A stretch of DNA of 64,000 nt from Bacteroidota bacterium. GTDB taxonomy: Bacteria; Bacteroidota; Bacteroidia; B-17B0; Aurantibacillaceae. Under the pieces are notes generated by a model. The model saw only the letters and a program-made list of their open reading frames with translations, had not been told where the DNA came from and searched no databases. Location of the stretch: the NCBI GenBank assembly GCA_021155905.1, contig JAJNBG010000001.1, forward strand, positions 1 to 64,000, in the 5' to 3' direction. This document shows positions 26,153-34,617 of the stretch, in pieces. Every line of letters starts with the position of its first letter. Position 1 is the first letter of the stretch. The position numbers were made by a program, and so were the translations under genes.

Positions 26153-26905
26153 TTATTGGAACGTTATTCTTTCTTCCAGTTTTGGCTCTATTACTGACTT
26201 AATTATTACATATTCTTTAAGGATACTTGCCATGTCTTCTCCTGTATATTCCTTCAAACTATTGGATATTTTCCTTAACGTTGTGTAGCCGTCGTTTCCT
26301 TCCGCTGTAAAATCCGGAACTGCGACTTTATATAAAGTCAGATTATCGTATTCTACATTATTAATCTTTATTGAAACGACCCGGCTTCCCTGAGTCATAA
26401 TTTCGGTTTCATCAATATTCAAAACCTGGGCGGCTTGCGTTGTATCCACAACTATTTTTACCTCTTTGGATAATTGCATGAAGTTGCCTTTTGCCAGGGG
26501 ATATTTTGCCACCGACCGTTCTAAAATTTCTTTTAATTGCTTACCCGTTACCGTTACGATCACATAAGTACCTCCAAAAGGTAACATTTCATCAGCCATT
26601 CCGGCTGTAAAATCACCGGCCTTATAGATGCCATCGGTTCGGGTGGAACTGCTGAAACGAATACTCCCGCTGTTTACCAAGGCAAGATTAACGGCCTTGT
26701 TTTTAGCTTCATAATCATTTCTTATTGCATCAGCAATCATGTTTCCAATTAAGGATTCACGTTTTCTTACAACCAATTCGTTTGCATCCAAATCAACAAC
26801 CAGTTGTCCTATCACACTGGTTTTTGGTTCCCGGTTTTTTGGTTTGCATGAATTAAAAAAATCCGACAATACAAAAATTAAGACGCCTACGAGTATTGTT
26901 CTCAT
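26153..26905 (-). CDS. Lipoprotein consisting of a 5'-nucleotidase C-terminal domain, copy B
   Basis: 250 aa. The signal peptide ends at a probable lipid-attachment cysteine near residue 20 (FFNSC). The whole mature protein is a 5'-nucleotidase C-terminal (substrate-binding) domain: GNMIADAIRNDY, NSGSIR, DEMLPFGGTYVIVTVTGKQLKE and EGNDGYTTL. In CD73/UshA-type enzymes these motifs hold the nucleoside base between two aromatic rings (Phe of PFG, Tyr/Phe of GDGY/F) and the phosphate by arginine. The metallophosphatase domain that does catalysis is absent. So it should bind, not cleave, unless another protein supplies the catalytic half. Tandem paralogue of the next upstream gene. Confidence 0.85.
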   Translation of the reverse strand: MRTILVGVLIFVLSDFFNSCKPKNREPKTSVIGQLVVDLDANELVVRKRESLIGNMIADAIRNDYEAKNKAVNLALVNSGSIRFSSSTRTDGIYKAGDFTAGMADEMLPFGGTYVIVTVTGKQLKEILERSVAKYPLAKGNFMQLSKEVKIVVDTTQAAQVLNIDETEIMTQGSRVVSIKINNVEYDNLTLYKVAVPDFTAEGNDGYTTLRKISNSLKEYTGEDMASILKEYVIIKSVIEPKLEERITFQ

Positions 26906-26954
26906 TCTAAAAATTTATTATTCTTATCGGCTTTATAAATATTTAATTACAAAA

Positions 26955-27707
26955 TTACTGAAACACTATTCGTCCTTCCAATTTAGGACTGATGGGTGTT
27001 TTGGTTATTACGTATTCCTTTAGCGCATTTGCCTGATCCTCGCCAATGTATTCTTTCAACTCATTTGGAATAGTTTTAAATGTTACATAGCCATCGTTCC
27101 CTTCCGCTATAAAATTCGATGTGCCTACCCTGTACTCTTTAAGTGAATCAATAGAAATGCTGTTATACTTAATGGAAACTATTCTGTTTCCGGGGGACAC
27201 TATACTGGCATTATTAATGTCTAAAACCTGTGGGGGTTGGGTTGTATCAATAACAATTTGCAGTTCTTTAGAAACCTGAAGAAATGCTCCCTGGGTTAAA
27301 GGATATTGTGCCAAAGACCTTTCAAACACTTCTTTTAACTGTTTGCCCGTCATTCTTACAATTGCAAGAGTGTTTCCAAATGGCAGCATTTCATCTACCA
27401 TTTCGGCGGTAAAATCACCCGCGCCATAAATTCCATTTGGACGCTTCGTTTCACTAAACCTCATGCCTCCACCGTTGGAAATAACAAAATCAACCGGTTT
27501 GCCTTTGTTTTCCAGGTCATCTTTAAATGCATCGATAATCATGTTCCCCATCACGGCTTCCTTTTTCCGTACAACTGCTCTATTGGCATCTAAATCAACC
27601 GATAACGTTCCCAAAACATTAGCCTGAGGTGAACGATCTCTCTTTCTGCAAGAGCCGGTGAAAAGCAGCGCGCCAAAAATCAAAACAACTATATAATATC
27701 CTTTCAT
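26955..27707 (-). CDS. Lipoprotein consisting of a 5'-nucleotidase C-terminal domain, copy A
   Basis: 250 aa, the same length as its downstream paralogue. Lipobox FTGSC (cysteine near residue 20) followed by a basic stretch. The single domain carries GNMIIDAFKDDL, ISNGGGMRFS, DEMLPFGNTLAIVRMTGKQLKE and EGNDGYVTF, the binding-pocket motifs of 5'-nucleotidase C-terminal domains. There is no DxH/GNH(D/E) metallophosphatase motif in this protein or elsewhere in the operon. Its start codon abuts the stop of the TonB-dependent receptor, so the two are surely co-transcribed. Confidence 0.86.
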   Translation of the reverse strand: MKGYYIVVLIFGALLFTGSCRKRDRSPQANVLGTLSVDLDANRAVVRKKEAVMGNMIIDAFKDDLENKGKPVDFVISNGGGMRFSETKRPNGIYGAGDFTAEMVDEMLPFGNTLAIVRMTGKQLKEVFERSLAQYPLTQGAFLQVSKELQIVIDTTQPPQVLDINNASIVSPGNRIVSIKYNSISIDSLKEYRVGTSNFIAEGNDGYVTFKTIPNELKEYIGEDQANALKEYVITKTPISPKLEGRIVFQ

Positions 27708-29831
27708 TTATAGCTTATATTTTAAAAGAAGCATTACTGTTGTTCCCGGTTGTAACATACCTTTTGTTCCATAAGCATTAATGTTTGTAGACTCGTCCGG
27801 AGCGCTGTATTTTGCTCCAACATTATTTAACTGGACTTTGGCTGATATTTTTTGGGTAAACGCATAACCTACATTAAAATTTCCCTGCACATAAAAAGGA
27901 ATATCGGCGAAATGGTCCTGTTCCAAATAAAATCTGTTATTGTTGAAGGCCTCGTTTCCGTAATTGGCTCCGGCAAACAAACTAAGTTTCTTTATCTTAA
28001 GTTCTACCCCGGCATTCAATCTCAATGTTGGGATATTGGTCATGTTTTTAAAATAATCTGGCTGCTTCTCGAAAAAAGCAACATCAGATTTTTTTACTTT
28101 CTCTTTATTCCATTCGAATGTGCTTAAATATTGAGAGTAGTTAATAAAGAAATTCATTTTATTCGGTAACAGACTCACTACTAATTCTGCTTCGTTTCCA
28201 AACGTTTTGATGTTACCTATATTTTCATATACTCCAATGCTTCCGCCTCCATGCGGGTCATAAATCCTGATTAAATTTTTATGTTCTACATAAAAGACAT
28301 TATAATTTAATACGATTTTATTATACGTAATTTTTGTTCCCAGTTCAAATGTGCTGATTTTTTCAGGAGTCAGATTTACGTTTCCTTTTACACCATATTC
28401 GTTACCAATTGTAGTATTGTCATACAGCTCCTGGAACGTTGGTGCCCTGAACGCTTTGCCATACAAGCCTTTAAAGAGCAAGTGGGAAGAAACCTTATAG
28501 TTTACACCAATTCTCGGATTAAATGATGAGCCAAAATCGCTATAATCATCGTGGCGAAGGCCCGCAGTAATATTAAATTCTTTTATTTTATAATTACCCT
28601 GCAAAAAATAGGCAACGATATAACGCCGTTTACCATCCTGTGTAAATTCAATATTATCATAGTTAGCAAAAGATTCTTTATACACATCACCAACTATTTT
28701 ATAATTTCTGGTCAAGCTATAATTCGACATAGATAGGTCTTCAAATACGGTTCCGGTTAATAGATCAAAATGCTCGTTAGCTTTTATATAGATATCCATT
28801 TCGGCACCATAAGTTTTTCCCAGGTAGCTTTCCTTAGAATATTTTCCGTTTTCAAAAATATTTCCGGAAGTATTGGAAACATAATGATTTGGCGTTTCCT
28901 GAGTTAAAAAATCACGGTAATTTACATTACTATAGATCTTTGGGGTCACAATAACATTATCACTTATTTTAAAATCGTAATGTAAAGAACTTGACATTTG
29001 GTTAGTAAGTAACTTTGATCCGGGTGCTGCAATAAAAACGGGTCCTATATATGTGCCTTGTTGCCTTGCAATATCAAAAATTTGAAAATGAAAATCTCCG
29101 ACCTTAAGATTGCTGTTTAAATAGACATCTCTGTTCCAGCGGTTTGTTTTATAATTTGCATCTGCATGAGTAAGACTCCAGGATTGAGCCTCTACCTTAT
29201 CAGAAACTATTTCTGCATTAGCTCCATCCGTTGTTAAACCTCCCACCGAAACGTTAAATTGCGTTTTGTCTTTTTCCAGAAAATAATTTGCGTTTAATTT
29301 TAATGTATTATAATTTCCGCCCAAAACAGAAATTGAAGTTTCTTTTATTGTGAAAATATTAATGACTCCCGCAATCGCGTTATTTCCGTAGAGCGCAGAA
29401 CCGGGACCCCTGATCACTTCTATTCTTTCAATAAAATCCACAGATAAATCAAGCAATGCCCTTCCATCATAAAAATCATTTACCTGCTGGCCATTAATTA
29501 GGACTAAAACTTCTCCCTCCTTGTTAGCGCCTCTGATGGAAATGTGATAAAACCCATCCGCCCCCATACTTGTTTCAATGCCGGGTATGTATTTAAACAC
29601 ATCTATAAGCGTTATTGCTCCCAATGTTGCTATTTGACTGTGAGAAATTGTGGTCATTATAGCAGGTGCCTCGCTTTGTCGTTCCAGCTTTCGCGAAGCG
29701 CTATAGACATCAATATCCAATAATTGCTCTAAGGTTAATTCACCGATATTAGGCAATGTTCCTGCCGTATCTGTCTGAGAAGACAAAAGCGAGGTTAAAA
29801 AAACAAAAACAGACAAATATAGTTTTTTCAT
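27708..29831 (-). CDS. TonB-dependent outer-membrane receptor
   Basis: 707 aa. A signal peptide (about 1-19) precedes a short N-terminal segment LTLEQLLDIDVYSASRK, typical of receptors found with YfiR. The plug domain (about 55-165) has VLVLINGQQVND, IERIEVIRGPGSALYGNNAIAGVINI. A 22-strand-type barrel follows, with FRAPTFQELYDN and a C-terminal hydrophobic strand. No CarboxypepD_reg N-terminal extension is present, so it is not a SusC type. First gene of the operon with the nucleotidase-C lipoproteins, YfiR and the kinase. The ligand is unknown; a nucleotide or nucleoside is suggested only by the lipoproteins. Confidence 0.9.
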   Translation of the reverse strand: MKKLYLSVFVFLTSLLSSQTDTAGTLPNIGELTLEQLLDIDVYSASRKLERQSEAPAIMTTISHSQIATLGAITLIDVFKYIPGIETSMGADGFYHISIRGANKEGEVLVLINGQQVNDFYDGRALLDLSVDFIERIEVIRGPGSALYGNNAIAGVINIFTIKETSISVLGGNYNTLKLNANYFLEKDKTQFNVSVGGLTTDGANAEIVSDKVEAQSWSLTHADANYKTNRWNRDVYLNSNLKVGDFHFQIFDIARQQGTYIGPVFIAAPGSKLLTNQMSSSLHYDFKISDNVIVTPKIYSNVNYRDFLTQETPNHYVSNTSGNIFENGKYSKESYLGKTYGAEMDIYIKANEHFDLLTGTVFEDLSMSNYSLTRNYKIVGDVYKESFANYDNIEFTQDGKRRYIVAYFLQGNYKIKEFNITAGLRHDDYSDFGSSFNPRIGVNYKVSSHLLFKGLYGKAFRAPTFQELYDNTTIGNEYGVKGNVNLTPEKISTFELGTKITYNKIVLNYNVFYVEHKNLIRIYDPHGGGSIGVYENIGNIKTFGNEAELVVSLLPNKMNFFINYSQYLSTFEWNKEKVKKSDVAFFEKQPDYFKNMTNIPTLRLNAGVELKIKKLSLFAGANYGNEAFNNNRFYLEQDHFADIPFYVQGNFNVGYAFTQKISAKVQLNNVGAKYSAPDESTNINAYGTKGMLQPGTTVMLLLKYKL

Positions 29832-29959
29832 GCACTAACGATGGGATTGTTTCGACCAGCAGTATAAAGATAAAAAATAAAACGAATAACGCAACTGTAT
29901 TCTTTAGTGTCTGGCTTGTAAGTTTTTGATGTAAGTTTTGATATTAAATTGATTAAAAA

Positions 29960-29990
29960 ACAAAAGCCCCGATAAAATTTATCGGGGCTC
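29960..29990 (-). terminator. Terminator of the minus-strand lipoprotein gene
   Basis: AGCCCCGATAAA (29965-29976) / TTTATCGGGGCT (29978-29989). Read on the minus strand, the stem is followed by ttttgtttttt. It lies just after the stop at 30011. Confidence 0.8.
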
Positions 29991-30010
29991 ATGTTTAATA
30001 ATTTAATTTC

Positions 30011-30976
30011 CTATAAGTATCCAATGACTTTAGTGCCGGTGTTTGGGCCACTTGTCCAATCGAGCTTCCATCCGTAAGCACATTGGTTAGAACCTACAGT
30101 AACAGGGGTACCTGAAGAATTAACACCAAATAAACAATCTAATGTCAGACCTTTTGAAGGAACTTTAATGATTAATTGCCCTGAAACGGGAGCCCATGAT
30201 CCGCAGGTTGTGTTCCATACTATAGGTGTACTTACCTGACTTGTAAACGGATCTCCATCGCGCGTCGTACCATAATTCTCTAAATTACTGATACCATTGG
30301 AACTGCCAATGCCCTGGCCCGTGCAGGTTAATACGTAAGCACTACTTAAGGTATAGGTGAATTGACGGTGAATATTATAACTCGCGGTTCCCGCTCCGTT
30401 AAAGTTCACACTTAAATTAGTTCCTGTTACAGAGCTTGATAAATTTGGTTGTGTAAATGTATACAGTTCCCACCAGGTACCACCACTGACATTGGTAAGA
30501 TTCTGAACCCCATTTAATTCAATGAACGCCGCATCTGAAGCGCGGGTTACCCTATATGCCAGGTACTCAACTTTCAGAACACATCCAGCCATTTTCCATC
30601 TTTGTCCGGATGCATAATTAAGGATCGTTAAGCGTATTGAACCGCTACGTTTTCTATTATTTAAAACCGTAACGCCATCGTAGTTCAGCTTAATCGTTCC
30701 CATGCAGGCCCCGTTTGTATCAACCGATAATCCTGCAATTGTATTTGTCTGAGCGGCAGAAGTTCCTTTCCCATGCATTAATGGATAGTCAGCAATTGTC
30801 TTGTTAACATCGTCAATGGAGGCATCGTTCTCGCTGATAGCCTGGCGAGAATCGGAAGAGGCTTGTCCTGATTCGTCTTTCTTTACTTCTTCTTCTTTTT
30901 TCTTACACCCCGAAAGGGTAAACAAAACCATAACTGACATCACAGCTATTTTGAATATTGACTTTTTTGTCATCAT
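30011..30976 (-). CDS. Lipoprotein of unknown function
   Basis: 321 aa. Signal peptide with lipobox LSGC (near residue 24), followed at once by a charged KKKEEEVKKDE segment. This resembles the lipoprotein export signals that send Bacteroidota lipoproteins to the cell surface (inference). A Ser/Asp-rich linker leads to a beta-rich body with several Trp and Cys (for example GQRWKMAGCVLKVEY and TTCGSWAPVSGQLIIKV). No enzyme motif is seen. Monocistronic between the sensory operon and acs, with its own terminator. Confidence 0.75.
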   Translation of the reverse strand: MMTKKSIFKIAVMSVMVLFTLSGCKKKEEEVKKDESGQASSDSRQAISENDASIDDVNKTIADYPLMHGKGTSAAQTNTIAGLSVDTNGACMGTIKLNYDGVTVLNNRKRSGSIRLTILNYASGQRWKMAGCVLKVEYLAYRVTRASDAAFIELNGVQNLTNVSGGTWWELYTFTQPNLSSSVTGTNLSVNFNGAGTASYNIHRQFTYTLSSAYVLTCTGQGIGSSNGISNLENYGTTRDGDPFTSQVSTPIVWNTTCGSWAPVSGQLIIKVPSKGLTLDCLFGVNSSGTPVTVGSNQCAYGWKLDWTSGPNTGTKVIGYL

Positions 30977-31069
30977 TTTTTAAAAATTTAAATTAATTTA
31001 TTATAAGCTAATTTAACACATTTTTGCAATAACCATGCCCTTTATATGATAATTCACGTTTTACAAGCA

Positions 31070-32965
31070 TTATAGTTTTCCCTTCAGTATTTCATCCACT
31101 ACAGCTGGGTCCAATAACGTGGAGGTATCTCCCAGGTTACTAATATCACCCTCAGCTACTTTTCTTAAGATGCGTCGCATGATTTTCCCGCTCCGTGTCT
31201 TAGGCAAGCCGCTTACAATTTGTATTTTATCAGGTTTAGCAATAGGACCAATAATTTTATTGACTTCTGCAATGATCTCCTTTTTTAAAATCTCGTGGTT
31301 TTTGGTGGTTGATGGAACAATCACATAGGCATAAATTCCCTGTCCTTTAATATCATGCGGATAGCCTACCACGGCACTCTCCACTACATCAATATGGGTG
31401 TTGATGGCACTTTCTACCTCAGCAGTTCCAATGCGGTGCCCGGAAATGTTCATGACGTCATCCACACGGCCTGTTATCCTGTAAAAACCGTTCTCATCCC
31501 TCCGGCATCCATCACCTGTAAAATACAAGCCCGGATACGTTTCAAAATAAGCTTGTTTGCAGCGTGCGTGATCTCCATAAGTGGTACGAATCATAGAAGG
31601 CCACGGAAACTTAATGCATAAATTCCCTTCTACATTATTTCCTGTAATTTCATTACCCTTCTCATCTACCAACATCGGCTGGATACCCGGCAACGGCAAA
31701 GTGGCGAAGCTTGGTTTCGTTGGGGTAACACCCGCCAAGGCTGAAATCATGATCCCGCCGGTTTCCGTTTGCCACCAGGTATCCACGATGGGACATTTTT
31801 CCTTCCCGATGTTTTTATGATACCACTGCCAGGCTTCTTCGTTAATTGGCTCACCAACACTTCCTAACACTTTCAATGAACCCAGGCTATATGGTTTTAC
31901 GAAATCCAGGCCCATTGCCTCCAATGCACGGATAGCTGTGGGGGCCGTGTAAAAATGGGTCACCTTGTATTTGTCAACTACCTTCCAAAAACGACCGGCA
32001 TCCGGAAAAGTCGGAACGCCTTCAAATAAAACGGAGCTTGCCCCTGCTAATAAAGGGCCATAAGCAATATAGGAGTGGCCCGTGATCCATCCCACATCCG
32101 CTGTACACCAAAAGAGATCCTTCGAATCTTTTTCTGAATTCATTTGAAATACATTCTGAAAAGAATAACAGGTATATACCATGTATCCTCCACAGGTATG
32201 GACCACGCCTTTTGGTTTTCCGGTAGATCCGGAAGTATAGAGAATAAATAAAACATCCTCACTGTCCATTAACTCGGGTTCACAAATATCCGAAGCGCCC
32301 GGAACAACATCCTGCCAGATCACATCCCTACTGTTAACTTCTATGTGTGTTTGAGTATGTTTATACACCAGTACTTTCTCAACTCCCGGACATTCTCTCA
32401 GCGCTTCATCAACCACGGATTTAATAGGAATATCTTTCACCCCGCGATAAGCTCCATCCGTTGTTAATACGATTTTGCAGTCGCTGTCCTGTATACGTCC
32501 TGCCAAAGCCGAAGAAGAAAATCCGGCAAACACAACTGAGTGAACGGCTCCTATTCGCGCGCAGGCTAACATCGCAAAAACCGATTCGGGAATCATAGGC
32601 ATGTAAATGCAAACGCGGTCGCCTTTTTTAACACCGAGTGATTTTAATGTATTGGCTACTTTACAAACCTCATCGTGTAAATTCTGATAGCTGATGATTC
32701 GTTGATTTCCATCGATGGCATTCGGCTCCCATATAAAAGCAGTTTTATCCGCTTTTTCGGGAAGGTGCCGGTCGATGGCATTTTCTGTGATGTTGAATTT
32801 TCCGTTGATAAACCATTTTACATTGGGCTCATCAAAATTCCATTCCAGCGTTTTATCCCATTTCTTTTTCCACGAAAATTGTTCTGCCACGTCGTCCCAG
32901 AATTTTTCCGGGTTTGTGATGGATTTGTTATACTCTTCTCTATATTGATCAAATGATGCTATCAT
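31070..32965 (-). CDS. acs: Acetyl-CoA synthetase (AMP-forming)
   Basis: 631 aa, the usual length. Activates acetate to acetyl-AMP and then acetyl-CoA in the cytoplasm. Visible motifs are the nucleotide loop ILYTSGSTGKPKGVVHT, the acyl-site DTWWQTETGG, YFTGDGCRRDENGFYRITGR, and the C-terminal KTRSGKIMRRILRK with the lysine that is acetylated to control the enzyme in other bacteria. The ATG at 32965 precedes the family N-terminus. Divergent from hemA across 174 bp without other features. Confidence 0.96.
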   Translation of the reverse strand: MIASFDQYREEYNKSITNPEKFWDDVAEQFSWKKKWDKTLEWNFDEPNVKWFINGKFNITENAIDRHLPEKADKTAFIWEPNAIDGNQRIISYQNLHDEVCKVANTLKSLGVKKGDRVCIYMPMIPESVFAMLACARIGAVHSVVFAGFSSSALAGRIQDSDCKIVLTTDGAYRGVKDIPIKSVVDEALRECPGVEKVLVYKHTQTHIEVNSRDVIWQDVVPGASDICEPELMDSEDVLFILYTSGSTGKPKGVVHTCGGYMVYTCYSFQNVFQMNSEKDSKDLFWCTADVGWITGHSYIAYGPLLAGASSVLFEGVPTFPDAGRFWKVVDKYKVTHFYTAPTAIRALEAMGLDFVKPYSLGSLKVLGSVGEPINEEAWQWYHKNIGKEKCPIVDTWWQTETGGIMISALAGVTPTKPSFATLPLPGIQPMLVDEKGNEITGNNVEGNLCIKFPWPSMIRTTYGDHARCKQAYFETYPGLYFTGDGCRRDENGFYRITGRVDDVMNISGHRIGTAEVESAINTHIDVVESAVVGYPHDIKGQGIYAYVIVPSTTKNHEILKKEIIAEVNKIIGPIAKPDKIQIVSGLPKTRSGKIMRRILRKVAEGDISNLGDTSTLLDPAVVDEILKGKL

Positions 32966-33139
32966 GCTTTAGATTTTTTAAAAATGAACTATTAAAACTA
33001 TACGCGCTTTTACGAAAAAACCATTACGTAAAAATAGCAAACAAAACAGAATGGGGTTATTTAGAATCAGTTTAAATAGGCTTTAATGACACTACGATGA
33101 CACATCAAAGGCCTGTTTTTACGAACTTTACGACGCAGA

Positions 33140-34369
33140 ATGAACTCTTTCAAAATAATTTCCCTGACCCATAAATTAGCTCCCCTGGAGCTTATCGGAA
33201 AATTGCATCTGGATGAAAACCACCAACAGGATTATTTAGGTGGATTAAAGATCCGAATGGATTTAAAAGAGTTAATGTTTCTGAGTACCTGCAATCGTGT
33301 TGAGTTTATTGTTAACACGGATCGCGAAATTTCAACCGTGTTTTTATCTGATCTATTTTACTCTGTTAACTCGAGGTTGACCGAGAATGATCTGACTCAA
33401 CTAATTGAAAAAACTATCACTTATGAAGGTGACGCAGCCCTGACCCATTTGTTCGAAGTGTCTGCATCATTGGATTCACTTGTTGTTGGTGAAAGAGAAA
33501 TTATTACGCAGGTGCGTAAAGCATACGAGTTTTGTAACCTGCTTGGTTTAACCGGTGATACCATTCGCCTGGCGATTAAACAAACTATAGAAACCGCGAA
33601 GCAGGTTTACACAGATACAGATATTGCGAAAAACCCTGTTTCCATTGTCTCGCTGGCATACCGCCAGTTAAGAAGTTTAGGAATAAAAAACAACGCACGC
33701 ATTGTGTTTATCGGAGCCGGGGAAACCAACTCCAATATGGCCAAATATTTAAAAAAACATCAGTATGCCAATTTTACGGTGTTTAATCGCACGTTGGCAA
33801 ACTCAGAAAAATTAGCCAAAGACCTGAACGGCAAGGCCAGAGATTTGTCGCGTATTGAAGATTTTAACGAAGGCTTCGATGTGTTAATTACATGCACTGC
33901 TTCGCAGGATGCTGTAGTTACTGAAAAAATTTATCAATCTCTTTTAGCGGGTGAAACTCAAAAAAAGGTAATCATTGATCTTGCTTTGCCATCCGACGTA
34001 GATAAAGCAGTTATTGAGTCGAATGATATTTTTTATATTGATATTGAATCCTTAAAAAAACAGGCGGCTGATAATTTATTGAAACGTGAAAGCGAAATCG
34101 AAGCCTGCAAAACAATTATTTTTCAAAAGGTGGAAGAGTTTAAACAACTGTTCCAGGAGCGCAAAATAGAATTGGCCTTTGGAGAAATTCCTAAACAGAT
34201 TAAATATATTAAAGAAACCGCTTTAAACGAGGTGTTTGCAAAGGAAATGAATTCTCTGGATCCACAGGGAAAAGAAGTTCTGGATAAAGTATTAAGTTAT
34301 ATGGAAAAAAAATATAATGCGTTAGCTATTAAAACGGCCAAAAAAGTTTTTTTAGAAGAAGACCTTTAA
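33140..34369 (+). CDS. hemA: Glutamyl-tRNA reductase
   Basis: 409 aa. NADPH-dependent reduction of glutamyl-tRNA to glutamate-1-semialdehyde, the first committed step of C5 tetrapyrrole synthesis. The N-terminal catalytic domain has the nucleophile Cys in LSTCNRVEF and the block VVGEREIITQVRKAYEF. The NADPH domain has VFIGAGETNSNMAKYL. A C-terminal helical dimerisation domain follows. First gene of a heme cluster with hemCD and hemB; hemL is not in the window. Confidence 0.94.
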   Translation: MNSFKIISLTHKLAPLELIGKLHLDENHQQDYLGGLKIRMDLKELMFLSTCNRVEFIVNTDREISTVFLSDLFYSVNSRLTENDLTQLIEKTITYEGDAALTHLFEVSASLDSLVVGEREIITQVRKAYEFCNLLGLTGDTIRLAIKQTIETAKQVYTDTDIAKNPVSIVSLAYRQLRSLGIKNNARIVFIGAGETNSNMAKYLKKHQYANFTVFNRTLANSEKLAKDLNGKARDLSRIEDFNEGFDVLITCTASQDAVVTEKIYQSLLAGETQKKVIIDLALPSDVDKAVIESNDIFYIDIESLKKQAADNLLKRESEIEACKTIIFQKVEEFKQLFQERKIELAFGEIPKQIKYIKETALNEVFAKEMNSLDPQGKEVLDKVLSYMEKKYNALAIKTAKKVFLEEDL

Positions 34370-34387
34370 ACATCCAAAATATCACAC

Positions 34388-34528
34388 ATGAAAAATTTTA
34401 TTTTCCTGCTTTTAGCAATTTTTATTTTAGATTCTTGTGCCAGCAACAAGCCTAACTGCGGATCTAAAAGGCAACACAAATCCAGAAATGCAAAAATGCG
34501 CAGAATGGCTCCAAGCATGAGTCATTAA
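34388..34528 (+). CDS. 46-residue lipoprotein-like peptide in the heme cluster
   Basis: A short ORF: ATG at 34388, TAA at 34526-34528. The product starts with a hydrophobic signal (KNFIFLLLAIFILDSCAS) with a lipobox-like LDSC and a cysteine at residue 17. The rest is very basic, rich in Lys/Arg/Ser (KRQHKSRNAKMRRM). It starts 18 bp after the hemA stop and is oriented with the cluster. Signal-peptide architecture and position support a real gene; function unknown. Confidence 0.62.
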   Translation: MKNFIFLLLAIFILDSCASNKPNCGSKRQHKSRNAKMRRMAPSMSH

Positions 34529-34617
34529 GGCCAGGTTTAATTTTAAGATGGGATAATCTGTAACATCTCATATTCAAAAAATAACTTATCTTGTAGCCTC
34601 TAATTTTACTATTTATT

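Noticed and set aside
29965-29989. Palindrome with GCCCCGAT arms as a mobile repeat
   Set aside because: Position after a stop codon and the following T tract on the minus strand explain it as a terminator.
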